This document shows positions 11,421-21,310 of a stretch of DNA of 64,000 nucleotides, piece by piece. This DNA comes from Kudoa neothunni. Lineage: Eukaryota; Cnidaria. Each line of letters starts with the position of its first letter. Positions within the stretch are counted from its first letter, which is position 1. The DNA is taken from contig OZ199839.1 of assembly GCA_964304625.1 (NCBI GenBank), forward strand, positions 4,092,001 through 4,156,000, in the 5' to 3' direction. Both the position numbers and the translations under genes were made by a program. The notes under the pieces are model-generated. The model was not told the DNA's origin. It ran no database searches and saw only the letters and a program-made list of their open reading frames with translations.

Positions 11421-12038
11421 TAATGCGAACATTTAAAATAATATCTATTGTGTTAGGACAGGGAGACGGAAGGTGATGATAAAAAGGACCAAATTATAAA
11501 TTATAACCAAACTTTTAACATTTTTATTATTGATAAAAAAAAAGAAGACTACCTTTAATGATGGCATCGTTCTTAATTGCGAAGGCGAAAATTACAATTT
11601 GCATCAACCACAAAACTCCAGTTCAAAGTGAAATAGAATCTGATGATGTACGAACAAAAGTTTCGATAAAAGATGTTAAATAAACAGTAAATATATTAAG
11701 AAAAGCACTTATTCAAGGAGCTACATCTCTAATCTTAGCTCTTACACCAATAATGAATCAAATATTTAAATTATCATCTAAAAAATGACATCAATTGAAA
11801 ATTATTTCATTTAGTTATAAAAATCGATATTTTTGTTCTTGTCGACTTGAAATAATTGTCTTATACATAAGATAATTAATTAATATAGATTAGAACTTAG
11901 ATAAACGTGTAAAACAAGTTTAAATAGAGCATGTTTTTCTGGTACGCGCGTGCGCATGTCTCGATATTGCTTAAAACTTTTTTATTGCGTAATTTTTTCG
12001 CAATCCCAAAATTTACGAAATATCCAATCTCGACTGTA

Positions 12039-12773
12039 CCATTAGGTATTATAATCAGGGAAACACGATATCTACCAGATTTTGCATCCAATTCTGGATT
12101 AATGTACAACCAAACATAGATGAGCGTAATAGATATGAAGTAGTGCGAAATGTTGATTTTAGATAAATAGGACGCAGAAATAATTTATAAAATAAAATGA
12201 TATCTCCAAATAACCTATCATGTTAGTTTCTATTAATATTATAAATGCCTATTGTTCTGTTTACTGAACAAAACTTTCAACTTAAAAATATTAACTTAAA
12301 AAAATGTTATCCAACAATTTTTGTTTATTCTTGATTAGAATAATATATATATTAATAAAAAATATTTTTTTAAATGATACATTAAAATTAAGGCATAAAC
12401 GAGTTTATACCAATTAAAGTAAAAACTGTTGGGATGTCAAAATGACGAATAGTTGCAGATTCATCTCCTTTTCGTGATAAATTTTTATAATATCTAGTGA
12501 TTTAATATTTTTCTCAAATTGTTTTACTAATATTGAAAAGATTAAGCATATCTGAAGATTACGAAAAATTCTTATGTAGGCTCGAAAAATAGGTAACAAA
12601 TGCATGAAAAATCTATAAATGAGGATTTTTCGTAATTATAAAATATATCTTTACTACAAATTTATTCACCAGAATGAATATTTTCGTAATATTCAGTCAA
12701 TCTTTTAATGCCGTATAAAGGTTTTAATCTTTAAACATGATAACAAATTCGAAAGTACGAAGAATCGGTTAAC
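12039..12773. other. intergenic, nothing recognised
   Basis: AT-rich sequence between two pogo elements. No exon, repeat end or RNA gene could be supported. Confidence 0.45.
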
Positions 12774-13229
12774 TACAGAAAGGTCTCGATATAGCGTGGT
12801 TTTCCATTTTTCATTATTATTTATTTCTGAAAATTGAAGAATCTGGATAAAACTACACTTTAAACTTTATTAAATCTCATATAGGCTGCTAATTTCATTT
12901 ATAAAGTTGGGATCATCGAGAATAGAGGGTCTCGCTATTGCGTGGCTTTTTTCAGGAAATAATCCGCTTAATCTCCGCCCTTTGATGCGTTGGAAAATTT
13001 GAATTGGGTAGGTGTTAACCAAATATAAATGAAAAAAAAGAAAATTATTCAATATTACAAATCTATATAATTAATACAACAATCAAAATCTATGATTATT
13101 AAGAATTGAATTTGCCAAATAGCTAATATCACCCGATGGATATTGGGTCAACATAAATAATTCATCTCTCGATGGGATATTTTCAAAGGAAGCAGATACA
13201 ATTAGTTCAAATATTTCCATTGATCACAT

Positions 13230-13990
13230 AGGAATTAACGTATGAAAAAGATAGCGAGCTTGAAAATTGCCTTCACAATTGGATTGTGCTCCAGCGAGAG
13301 AAAAAAATCTTTTTCTGGCTTTCTAATTAACAAATAAACTGCAAATAGTAGCCAAAATACTAAAAATTAAAAATATATTGTTCAGTAAGTGTTTGTTTCC
13401 AAATATCAAGATTAATCACTTTTTGAAGAACATTATATTGCATGATAAAGTTGGAAGTATTGATATAAATACCGTATTTGAATAGATCTAAAAGGTTCCT
13501 GAAGATTTACACAGGTAAAAACGTGATGAAATTATTAGTTCGGACGAGAATGCTTTCATCTACGAACAGTTGTGGCAATGAACATATACCACTAAAAAAT
13601 GAAATCGATTTGAAAGGAATGAAGTTCTCGACAAAGCGAGTCACCATCTTGGTAATTACTCCATTCACCGGCGAGAAATTCCTTCTGCAGGTCATAGGAA
13701 AATTGAAAAAATCATCTGGTTTTCGTGGTGTCAATAACCTCCCAGTAAATTATCTTTTCCAAAAAATGGTTAGCTGTCAGAAGCTATATTCTTTGAAATT
13801 CTTGAAAACATTGATAAGCAGGTTGACGAATAAAAAAGAAAAATTTATCTTATTTTTGATCGATGGAAACCTCATCTTCAATCAATGGATCCATTCAATT
13901 ATATCGAAATGTGATTACTTTCTAAGAATACTATATACTATTGTTACCAAATCAATAGATTTTGTGATCATCCATTATTTGAAAGTCTAA
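13230..13990 (+). pseudogene. pogo/Tigger transposase fragment
   Basis: The N-terminal part has YEKDSELENCLHNWIVLQRE followed by SFSGFLINK, a clear CENP-B-type HTH. An open frame at 13478-13990 carries FSTKRVTILVITPFTGEKF, SSGFRGVNNLPVNY and KEKFILFLIDG. These match Tigger D-R-I-T-V-L-L, P-R-C-F-K-x-V-K-x-L-P and K-I-L-L-F-L-D-N. The frame is open across most of the catalytic core, but the Asn/Cys after the second Asp is lost and the rest is cut off by the MULE. Confidence 0.78.
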
Positions 13991-14162
13991 CTGCAGAAAA
14001 TCATTCGCTAGTCAGTTTCTTTTTAATGATTCTACGAAAATGTTCCAATATATTATTTTTGAGTGTCCTCGTACATTAAAGGCAGAGTAGGAAATGGTGA
14101 CGAGTTCAATTATTGAAAGGAAGTGGCTTTATCTCAGGTACCTGATAATCCGGTCGGCCTCA

Positions 14163-14398
14163 GGCTATATCTCAGGTAATCAATATCTCTAAAACTACTC
14201 AATATTGTTTATGCATATTCCACATATCATCTAATGTTTATCTAACTTAATTTTTCGTAAAGTTTTGAAAAATTAAAAAAAAAATTTTTCTTTGTGTGAC
14301 CATACACAAGTCCAACAGCAGCTGGACACGATTCTTTATTTTTTTAATATAATTTCATCAATTAACATCATTATACACAAAATATAGAAATAATAATA
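14163..14398 (+). repeat. MULE left terminal inverted repeat
   Basis: Begins GGCTATATCTCAGGTAATCA and ends GAAATAATAAT. By eye over 90% identical to the reverse complement of 16884-17121, differing by scattered substitutions and a small indel in an A/T run. Confidence 0.88.
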
Positions 14399-14459
14399 AA
14401 TTTCTGAGTTATCTATAACTTGGGCGCGCAATTTCTCTTTCTAATCAGCGTGGCACAGG

Positions 14460-16293
14460 ATGAGTTCAAATATGTTTGCAATTGGAAAACGATTTCATTC
14501 CTCCGAGGAACTCGATAATGCTATAAAAAATTACGAAGAGTCAAACTTTTTCAATCTTTATAAATATCAAGCGAGGACTATTTCGAATATTTGAAATAGA
14601 ATTACAAAATCAATGAACCAATCTCTGCGGTATTATGAAATTACATATCGTTGTATTTTCAGTGGCAAGAATGAAACAAAATCCGATGGAATTAGAAACA
14701 AACCGGCTTTAAAGGGAAACTGCCCCGTGGTTTTATCTATTAGGACCTCTATTGATGGTGTAGCACTTGAAGTACGTTCTAGTATATTAGAACATAATCA
14801 TGATTTAAGTGCAGTGTTATATCGAGATCTCCCAAAACAACGAAAAATTGACCTAAATGACCAAAATCTCGTGGAATTAATTCACCTTAGGGCCAATAAA
14901 AAATTAATTCAAAATAAAATTTACAACGAAACGGGTAAAAACATCCGTTTGTAATCCATACACAATATTAGAGCAAACAAAGACTCATTCTGTGATAACC
15001 TACGTGTAATAGAGAAAATGTTGAAAGAAGATTTCAAATGTTACGTTAGGATTTTATATGATAATCATAAAGTCGTTAATGGAATTTTATCCTGAGGTTA
15101 TGTTCATTGATGCAACTTATAAACTCCTTAATTCAAGGTAACTTTTGAAAATGGATGAATAATTTTATAATTTTAGGGCCTCATTATACATATCTGCTGG
15201 GGAGGATTCTTTTGGTTTGACTCATACTTCGAGTGCCTGCATTCTCTACGAAGTGACAGAAGATTCCATCCAATGGTTTCGTAGTACTTTGGCAGAATTG
15301 ATACCAAACTTATCAAAAAATGTACATGCCATTGTTACAGACAAAGATGAAAAGCTAAGAAAATGTCTCAAATTAAGTTTTCCACAATCATCATTCATTT
15401 TATGTAAATTTCATGTGAATCAAATTTTTCAAAGACATATCGCCGTTAACAAATTTGAAATATTTTCTACTAAAAGACAAGAGATTTTAAGTTGTTTACA
15501 AAAAATGATGTACTCAACTGATTACAATGAATATTTGCATTATGCTGACCAAATTCACGATTTTAAAAATCCCAAATTAAGTGAATATTTCAAAAGAAAT
15601 TGGGAAGGAATATACGATGGATGGGTTATTGGTATTAGCAATACGAAAAAATTTTACGACAACGAAACCGATAATCGCCTTGAAGTAATAAATTCCCAAA
15701 TTAAAAGTGTTGTCCAAAAATTCAGCTCGTTGGCCAACTTCATCCAAGGGTTTTTTTTTAAATTCTAAGTTCACTTATAATTGAAAGGGAAGTTTCTTCA
15801 GTTGGTCAACTGTATTATGGACCAAATGAGATTCTCAACAACAAGCAGGATCTACACTATAAAAAAATGTCTGACAAAGTATGCATTTATCATGCTTCAA
15901 AAAGAACACAAATTCTTGGACAATGCTGCATTATCCTCTAACTCAAATGAAACCACAGGTCGATTAACGCGTCTTTGTTTATTTTATCGCTCATTTTCAT
16001 TACCATGCCGCCATATTCTAAACTATAGGTTATCAGAAAAACTTCCGTTATTTTGTAAAACATTGTGCAACGATCGATGGAAAAAGGCATATGGAATGAA
16101 GTTTTTAAATGCGGAATCTACGACTCAAATAATACAGAAAATCTTCCTACTATTGTTCTTGAAAAGAAAAAAAATTAACATAAAGACATTTGGACAAAAA
16201 ATTGAAGTACATGTCAAATTTTGCAACCAAACTAGCCACCGCAACTGCCGAATTTTTCGAAAAATCTATAAATCTACTGGAAAAAATAATTAA
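14460..16293 (+). pseudogene. MULE transposase with 39-bp intron, lightly broken
   Basis: The N terminus (from ATG 14460, MSSNMFAIGKRFHSSEEL) and 14613-14954 resemble a FAR1/FLYWCH-type DNA-binding region ending in an E-H-N-H motif. The MULE catalytic domain has Asp in VMFIDATYK (about 15108), Asp in IVTDKDE (about 15340), LCKFHV and a Glu in DNRLEVINSQIK (about 15680). A SWIM finger lies at 15985-16015 (C-L-F...SLPCRHIL). GT-AG splicing of 15138-15176 joins DATYKLLNSR to ASLYISAGEDSFG, matching family spacing. A few stops or frame changes remain (near 14600, 14953, 15090 and 15770). Relatives include animal ZSWIM1/3. Confidence 0.86.
15138..15176 (+). other. 39-bp GT-AG intron inside the MULE transposase
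   Basis: Exon ends AATTCAAG, intron GTAACTTT...ATTTTAG, next exon GGCCTCATTATAC. Unspliced sequence has a stop and breaks the DDE block; spliced, it restores the MULE consensus. The size matches introns of the host genes here. Confidence 0.75.
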
Positions 16294-16883
16294 AGTCACG
16301 ATGTCATGGTTATCGATCAGTTCCTTGATACATGTGATTTTTGTTTATAAATGAAATATTAAATTTTATATAGTTAAAGATGAAACTGAATTTCAAGAAA
16401 ATGTACACAATTTATAATTTGACTTTACTAATAAAAATTAGGAGTTATCGATAAATTTAATAGAAATCTCACCTACCAAAATACCAAAACTTAATTCCAG
16501 TGATGATTTTGGTCCTCTGGAAGAACAAATTGATTGTAACGATGAATCAAACGCCAACGAAGAAGAACCTCAATTAAAAGGTTAAACTTAAACAAAATAT
16601 GTTAAATTTTGTTTAGATCTGGTGATTCCCTCGAAAGTTAAATCGATTGGTCGACCACGAGGAAATCGTTTAACTGCAATCAGAATTATAAGGAAAAAAA
16701 ATAAAATTATAGATTTAAAATTAAAATTAAATATGTAAAAAAAATTTAATTTTGAGAATAATCCCCTACATGTGTCATATGAAAGCTGTTTAATTGAGTG
16801 ATCGCTTAAACTAATATTTAAATCCATTATTAGTTTTATTTCATATAACGTGAAGAATATTAATTTCTTAAAAAGGGACAAAC

Positions 16884-17121
16884 ATTATTATTTCTATATT
16901 TTGTGTATAATGATGCTAATTGATGAAATTATATTAAAAAAATAAAGAATCGTGCCCAGCTACTGTTGGACTCGTGTATGGTCACACAAAGAAAAAATAA
17001 TTTTTTTTTAATTTTTCAAAACTTTACGGAAAATTAAGTTAGATAAACATTAGATGATATGTGGAATATGGTCAAACAATATCGAGTAGTTTTAGAGATA
17101 TTGATTACCTAAGATATAGCC
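16884..17121 (-). repeat. MULE right terminal inverted repeat
   Basis: Inverted partner of 14163-14398. The best conserved inner block includes TTTGTGTGACCATACAC on the minus strand. Confidence 0.88.
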
Positions 17122-17959
17122 ATTACCTATGGAAAATTCTTTCGACAAATATCCGATATTCAGAAATAGTAAGATTAATTAATAACAAAGTTTTAAACAT
17201 ATATTATGACAAATTTGACGTAAATATTAGTCGTATAGAAATGCAATAATTGGTGATACGTAATAGAATTGGTTCATTTATAATCTATTGCTACATAACA
17301 TGAATGAGATTGCTGAATTGAAATAAGGAAAAGTTATACACGAAGAAACAAATAGTAAACCTTATATAAATTTCCCAGGATCAACAAAATGCAACATTGA
17401 TGCTAATTATTATTAGGAAAATCAAATAGTTTCGATATGTGACCCAAAAGCAAAGCAGTCATAAATACTGTTGGATAATCATTTGTGTTTGAAAATCCAC
17501 CTTCATTATTTCATAAATATCCTATATGAATGCCTTATATAAAAAGTATACCGGCTGAACAAAGATAAAAAATTGATTATTTCTTCCATGCAAAAAATAA
17601 TAATGCGCATGATCAAACCCTCGATATTGGGTGGGTCCTGCTATTGCGTGGTAAATTGCTACTCCCAAAAAATCTCGTTATATCGAGACCTTATTTTATT
17701 TGTATAAGACAATAGCCCCTTCTTTTTCGGGAGGCGGAAACTACTACTATATTACAATTTAAAATTTTATAAATTAACGTATTATTAAATTTTAAAAAAT
17801 AATGGAGATTATATATGAATTTTTAATATGCGTTGGTAAAAATAGTTGAATTAATTAAATAAATTATTATACAGTTCCTGGACTACGCTTATAAGCAAAT
17901 TGAGTGAAAGTAATAAAAAACAAGTAATGTTTTTATTATAAAGATGAAATATTTTAAAA

Positions 17960-18490
17960 AGAAGGAATAATCCCAAATTTAAAAAACTTTTGGTTCCTTG
18001 GTTCAAAAAAAGTACGATATGAGGAAATTAAATTTATATATGAGGCTGTCTTCGTTGATCCAATAACCATTTCTAACCGGATAGCTCAAACAATTATGAC
18101 CAGGATATTCTGCCAATTGTATCTATCAAATTAATGAGATACCTTTGTTAAACCAAAGACCAAGCGGTAAAAAACTAAAAATTTTAACATTTTAAGTAAT
18201 CATGGAAAAAATTATCTAGAAATAAATAAAAATTACATAAAAAATTTTAAGTTTTCAGAAAAGAGTGTTAAATTATTTAAACATGATAAATATATATTAT
18301 CTTTTTATGATCTGTTGTTTTAAATGGATGATCATTATTTTTATTATACTCAAAATGCGACACCTAATAATTTTTATAGCTTTTACGTGCTCCTGAATCC
18401 GCGTATAATTGGTGAAATGACTGATTTTACACATCTTTTTCCTCGTCCCAAAAAGGATTACGTGAACTGGTTATCCATAAAAATTAGTTA
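17960..18490 (+). other. candidate exons of an unrecognised gene
   Basis: Two coding-like stretches: about 17970-18115 (KKVRYEEIKFIYEAVFVDP followed by ITISNRIAQTIM) and about 18382-18490, after a TTTTTATAG acceptor (VLLNPRIIGEMTDFTHLF then PRPKKDYVNWLS). Composition and codon content look like protein, unlike the surrounding noise, but no frame-consistent join between them and no family was found. They may be upstream exons of the gene at 19478-19806. Confidence 0.4.
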
Positions 18491-19477
18491 ATATTAAATA
18501 AATAATAGTAAATGAATACGATTTCGAGACAGTTTTAATTCACAAGCAAGCGATTTGAGAAACCTATAGAATTTTGATGTTTTGATCTCTTATGTAAGCT
18601 CTTAAATCTAATTATATCAGTCGTTTAAATTTGTAATTTAGAGGATTAATCAGTTTAAAATAGATTGATATTTACTTCGTCAAAAATAGCACCACATGGT
18701 TTCTTTAGATTGAAGCATCATAATTATTTGTTGTTGAGTTTACTTTAAAATATATGCAATTATATCAATCAAAATGCTTACAAATTAATCTAAACCTTAA
18801 TAAAATACGTCAATTGCGTTATATAAGTCTCTATTGTATATTTTTATTGTTCTTTCTTCATCCATATTTAACGCAAAGATAACATAAAACATTCTTATGA
18901 GATATTAAAAAAGATTCATTTAATCTAACATTTTATCAAAGAAAATGCGTTTTATCTTATTTAATCACTTAAACATTACCATTTTGTTAAAAAAATTGTT
19001 TACCTCAATCATTAGATGGTTAATTGATCGTTTCTATCATTTTAATTTAATACAAATTTTTTTTAATAATTAAAATTATATATTTTGCGGAAAATAAAAA
19101 TTTCACTGAATTATATAAGGGATACTTAATCGATCTATACACAACTAAAGTCCTCGATCTGGATATGAGAAAAACACATTATCAGTGATGACGAGTACTA
19201 AAGCTTTTAGTATTCTTACTTAATTAATAAAGTAATATCAGGGAAACTTTAACGCATGCTTCAGAAATAGTTTAAAAACTAAAAAATAAATTTCTGAATA
19301 ATTTCAGTTACAAACCAACGTTTTCACTATCAAATCAAATTCTACCATGAAAATTAGGATTCTCCGAATTCAAACACAAATCGATTAAATTATGGGTTGG
19401 GAGGAAATATGTATTTACACTCGCTCCACTATATATTCATTTTATTAATCGCGTTTATGGCGGAAAGCTATTGGATA

Positions 19478-19806
19478 TCCAAATTCTAAATATTTACTGG
19501 ATTATAAGAATAAAACAGACAGTGATTTTTTGAAATCCACGTAAGAATATAATCAAAAAATTATTAACAGGGATAATTAAACGAATCCGATAAAAAAATA
19601 CATCTAGGATGAAACCTAAAAGAGTCTTCTATTTTGAGGAAGGCCAACAAATGTACAGCGGTCAATTTATTAAAAAATACAACGATTCGAACACAACAAA
19701 TAATAAACTATCACAAAAACTCCGCCGAAAGAGATCGGGAGAGAGCCAGCTAATATTATTTGTCCTTGGAGGCCTCCAACTCTTTTCGTGTGGTATCCTG
19801 GAGTAA
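19478..19806 (+). CDS. 3' end of an unrecognised spliced gene
   Basis: An exon ending near 19541 (WRKAIGYPNSKYLLDYKN, then KTDSDFLKS) has a GTAAGA donor and joins in frame to 19609-19806 after an ATCTAG acceptor. The last exon reads MKPKRVFYFEEGQQMYSGQF, is basic (LSQKLRRKRSGES) and ends with a hydrophobic stretch, LILFVLGGLQLFSCGI, and TAA. The 5' exons are not resolved; 17960-18490 may hold some. The 3' 51 bp overlap the last LSM2 exon on the other strand. Alternatively the last exon alone could be a chance frame opposite LSM2, although only its last quarter is antisense. No family recognised. Confidence 0.4.
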
Positions 19807-20260
19807 CGACACATCCACATCACTCGGTGTCAGATGAATATATCGTATAACACTCCCTCTTATGAAGCAGTTTTTTATACAAAGCTAAACCACCATTACA
19901 ATAATCCATTACCAAAACAACAAAAATTGTCACCATGTGAGGAAATCTTTTCGGATCAGTCGGGGTTACATTTGTTATTTTAATATTCATATACTATAGA
20001 CATTGATTGCTATCAACACCAAAATAGTCTAATATAAAACTACCTGATCAACTGATACCAATGTTCCTTGAAGACTAAACAAATAAATACATCAACAATA
20101 TTAGACATTATCAGCCCATAAGTTTTATAATGATTAAAGTAACCTCATATCATTTTTCAAATCTACAACCACATCTTTTCCAACAAGCGATTTAAAGAGA
20201 GAAAAGAAGATCTATTTTATTATTTACTTTTATAGAAACAAATCGAAATAAGGTTACCAT
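19756..20260 (-). CDS. LSM2: U6 snRNA-associated Sm-like protein LSm2, 96 aa
   Basis: LSm2 is a ring subunit of the LSm1-7 (mRNA decay) and LSm2-8 (U6 snRNA) complexes. Five exons (20258-20260, 20144-20211, 20044-20074, 19934-19993, 19756-19884) total 291 nt in phase with GT-AG introns of 46-69 bp. Exon 1 contributes only the ATG. The product starts MIFFSLFKSLVGKDVVVDLK, carries Sm1-type LQGTLVSVDQYMNIKI, and has Sm2 KNCFIRGSVIRYI with the diagnostic I-R-G. It ends in SLLQDTTRKELEASK, close in length to human LSM2 (95 aa). It is divergently transcribed from TYW3, with 138 bp between start codons. Confidence 0.94.
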
Positions 20261-20398
20261 CAGGAAAGCGCTAACGAAGTTTTCCGTTCCTGATCGACTA
20301 TTGTAGTGTACTCGTTCATCTCATTCTAGTTTGGAAAAGATCTCCGTTTTATTGGGCTTTTTTGTAGAATTAAGACCACGTATTTTTATCAACTATAG
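20261..20398. promoter_or_regulatory. 138-bp divergent intergenic region between LSM2 and TYW3
   Basis: The space between the two start codons must hold both 5' UTRs and promoters, so a shared bidirectional promoter is likely. No TATA box or named factor site stands out. It is slightly richer in G+C than the surroundings (CGCTAACGAAG, CCGTTCCTGATCG). Confidence 0.5.
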
Positions 20399-21135
20399 AT
20401 GAATATCTCAGAGCGGTTTCAGGAAGAAAAGCTTCGCATATTAAATTCACCTGATTTAAGTCCTAAAGGCTCATGGGATTCTCAAATATTACATGTTTTA
20501 AATTTCATTAATTCTCTTCCCAATTTTGTGACCACTAGCTCATGCTCTGGGCGTGTTGTCGTTTTTTCTAACGTTTATCCAAAAACCGATGATGTATTTG
20601 TTAATAATGCATATTTTTAAATGGGACTTATGCATAAACTATAGAAAAAGAAGCACAAATGCTGTACTGTGCTTTACAAAGACCATGAAAGTTGTTTATT
20701 GGAGTGTGTGGTACGTTTTTCCATTACAACATACTTAACACAATTCCAATGGTGTATTTAGAAGAATTCACTGTTAAGCAATGAAGACAGTGATGAATTT
20801 AAAGATGTCTACATAAAATATGAGGGCCTTATCATTCACATCCAATGCGAAAATTTAGATTATGCCAAAAAAATGGTTTATATTTAAGAAACTTAGTTTG
20901 TTTCTTATTTTTTATCTAGCTGAATTGTGGTATGGACTCGGCATTACGGAATTCTGGAATCATACCAAGTGGAACTGACAAACAAAAATTTATTTTGGTA
21001 AAATTAATTGTTATTTTCAGCATTTATTTCATTTGGGGTTTTGTGTAGGTGTTGAGGAGTAATCTGGTGCTAGAAACACCGTTGAAGTTTGATGGAAAAG
21101 TTTTGGTTTCCGATGAAGTTATTTGGTGGATTTAA
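20399..21135 (+). CDS. TYW3: tRNA wybutosine-synthesizing protein 3, 172 aa
   Basis: TYW3 methylates the 4-demethylwyosine intermediate on position 37 of tRNA-Phe using SAM. Five exons (20399-20572, 20645-20710, 20762-20875, 20920-20997, 21049-21135) total 519 nt in phase with introns of 44-72 bp. Signature blocks are DLSPKGSWDSQI, the TTSSCSGR motif, YEGLIIHIQC and DSALRNSGIIPSGTDKQKF. The protein ends VLVSDEVIWWI. An alternative 3' end uses a GTGGAT donor at about 21127 and an exon at about 21264-21310, giving ...EVIWFETNLKSYFEATAS. The bacterial-archaeal-eukaryal core is complete, but the protein is about 85 residues shorter than human TYW3, mostly at the C terminus. Confidence 0.92.
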
Positions 21136-21310
21136 CGACTGTAATGGATTGTATAATAGTATCTGGAACATTTGACCGATGTAATCAATAATAAAATGAA
21201 AAAGAATAATGAAATCATTAAGAAGTACTACCAAATATTTTCTCTAATATTTCATGTGTTTAGGTTTGAAACAAACCTCAAGTCCTATTTTGAAGCTACA
21301 GCATCGTAAT

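Larger units (their letters stand above)
6565..12036 (+). mobile_element. pogo/Tigger-type element split by a piggyBac insertion
   Basis: The left end at 6565 reads CAGTCGAGATTGGATATTG after TA (6563-6564). The right end at 12036 is its inverted partner (AATATCCAATCTCGACTG) followed by TA (12037-12038). Both ends share a subterminal TTTTTATTGCGTAA motif. Transposase fragments lie on either side (6980-7260 and 10980-11420). The 3,487-bp piggyBac at 7267-10753 sits between them with TTAA on each side. Removing the piggyBac leaves a pogo element of about 2 kb, shorter and more decayed than a typical autonomous Tigger. Confidence 0.78.
14163..17121 (+). mobile_element. MULE-type transposon with ~235-bp inverted repeats
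   Basis: About 2,960 bp bounded by long terminal inverted repeats (14163-14398 and 16884-17121), with one transposase of the FAR1/FLYWCH-MULE-SWIM type between them. No clear 8-10 bp target duplication is visible, partly because the sequence left of 14163 contains a degenerate repeat of the terminus (near 14125). It lies inside the pogo element 12776-17695 and is therefore younger. Confidence 0.86.
12776..17695 (+). mobile_element. second pogo element, split by a MULE insertion
   Basis: The left end reads CAGAAAGGTCTCGATATAGCG after TA (12774-12775). The right end near 17695 is the inverted match (TATATCGAGACCTT). A subterminal motif, GGGTCTCGCTATTGCGTGG, occurs at about 12928, with relatives near 17633. 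This family differs from the pogo at 6565. Its transposase lies at 13230-13990, and the MULE at 14163-17121 sits in its 3' half. The right boundary is known only to within a few bases, as the last bases no longer match the left end. Confidence 0.68.

Noticed and set aside
14100-17135. A 9-bp target duplication for the MULE.
   Set aside because: The flanks TCGGCCTCA and ATTACCTAT do not match; a degenerate terminus-like repeat on the left makes the true boundary unclear.
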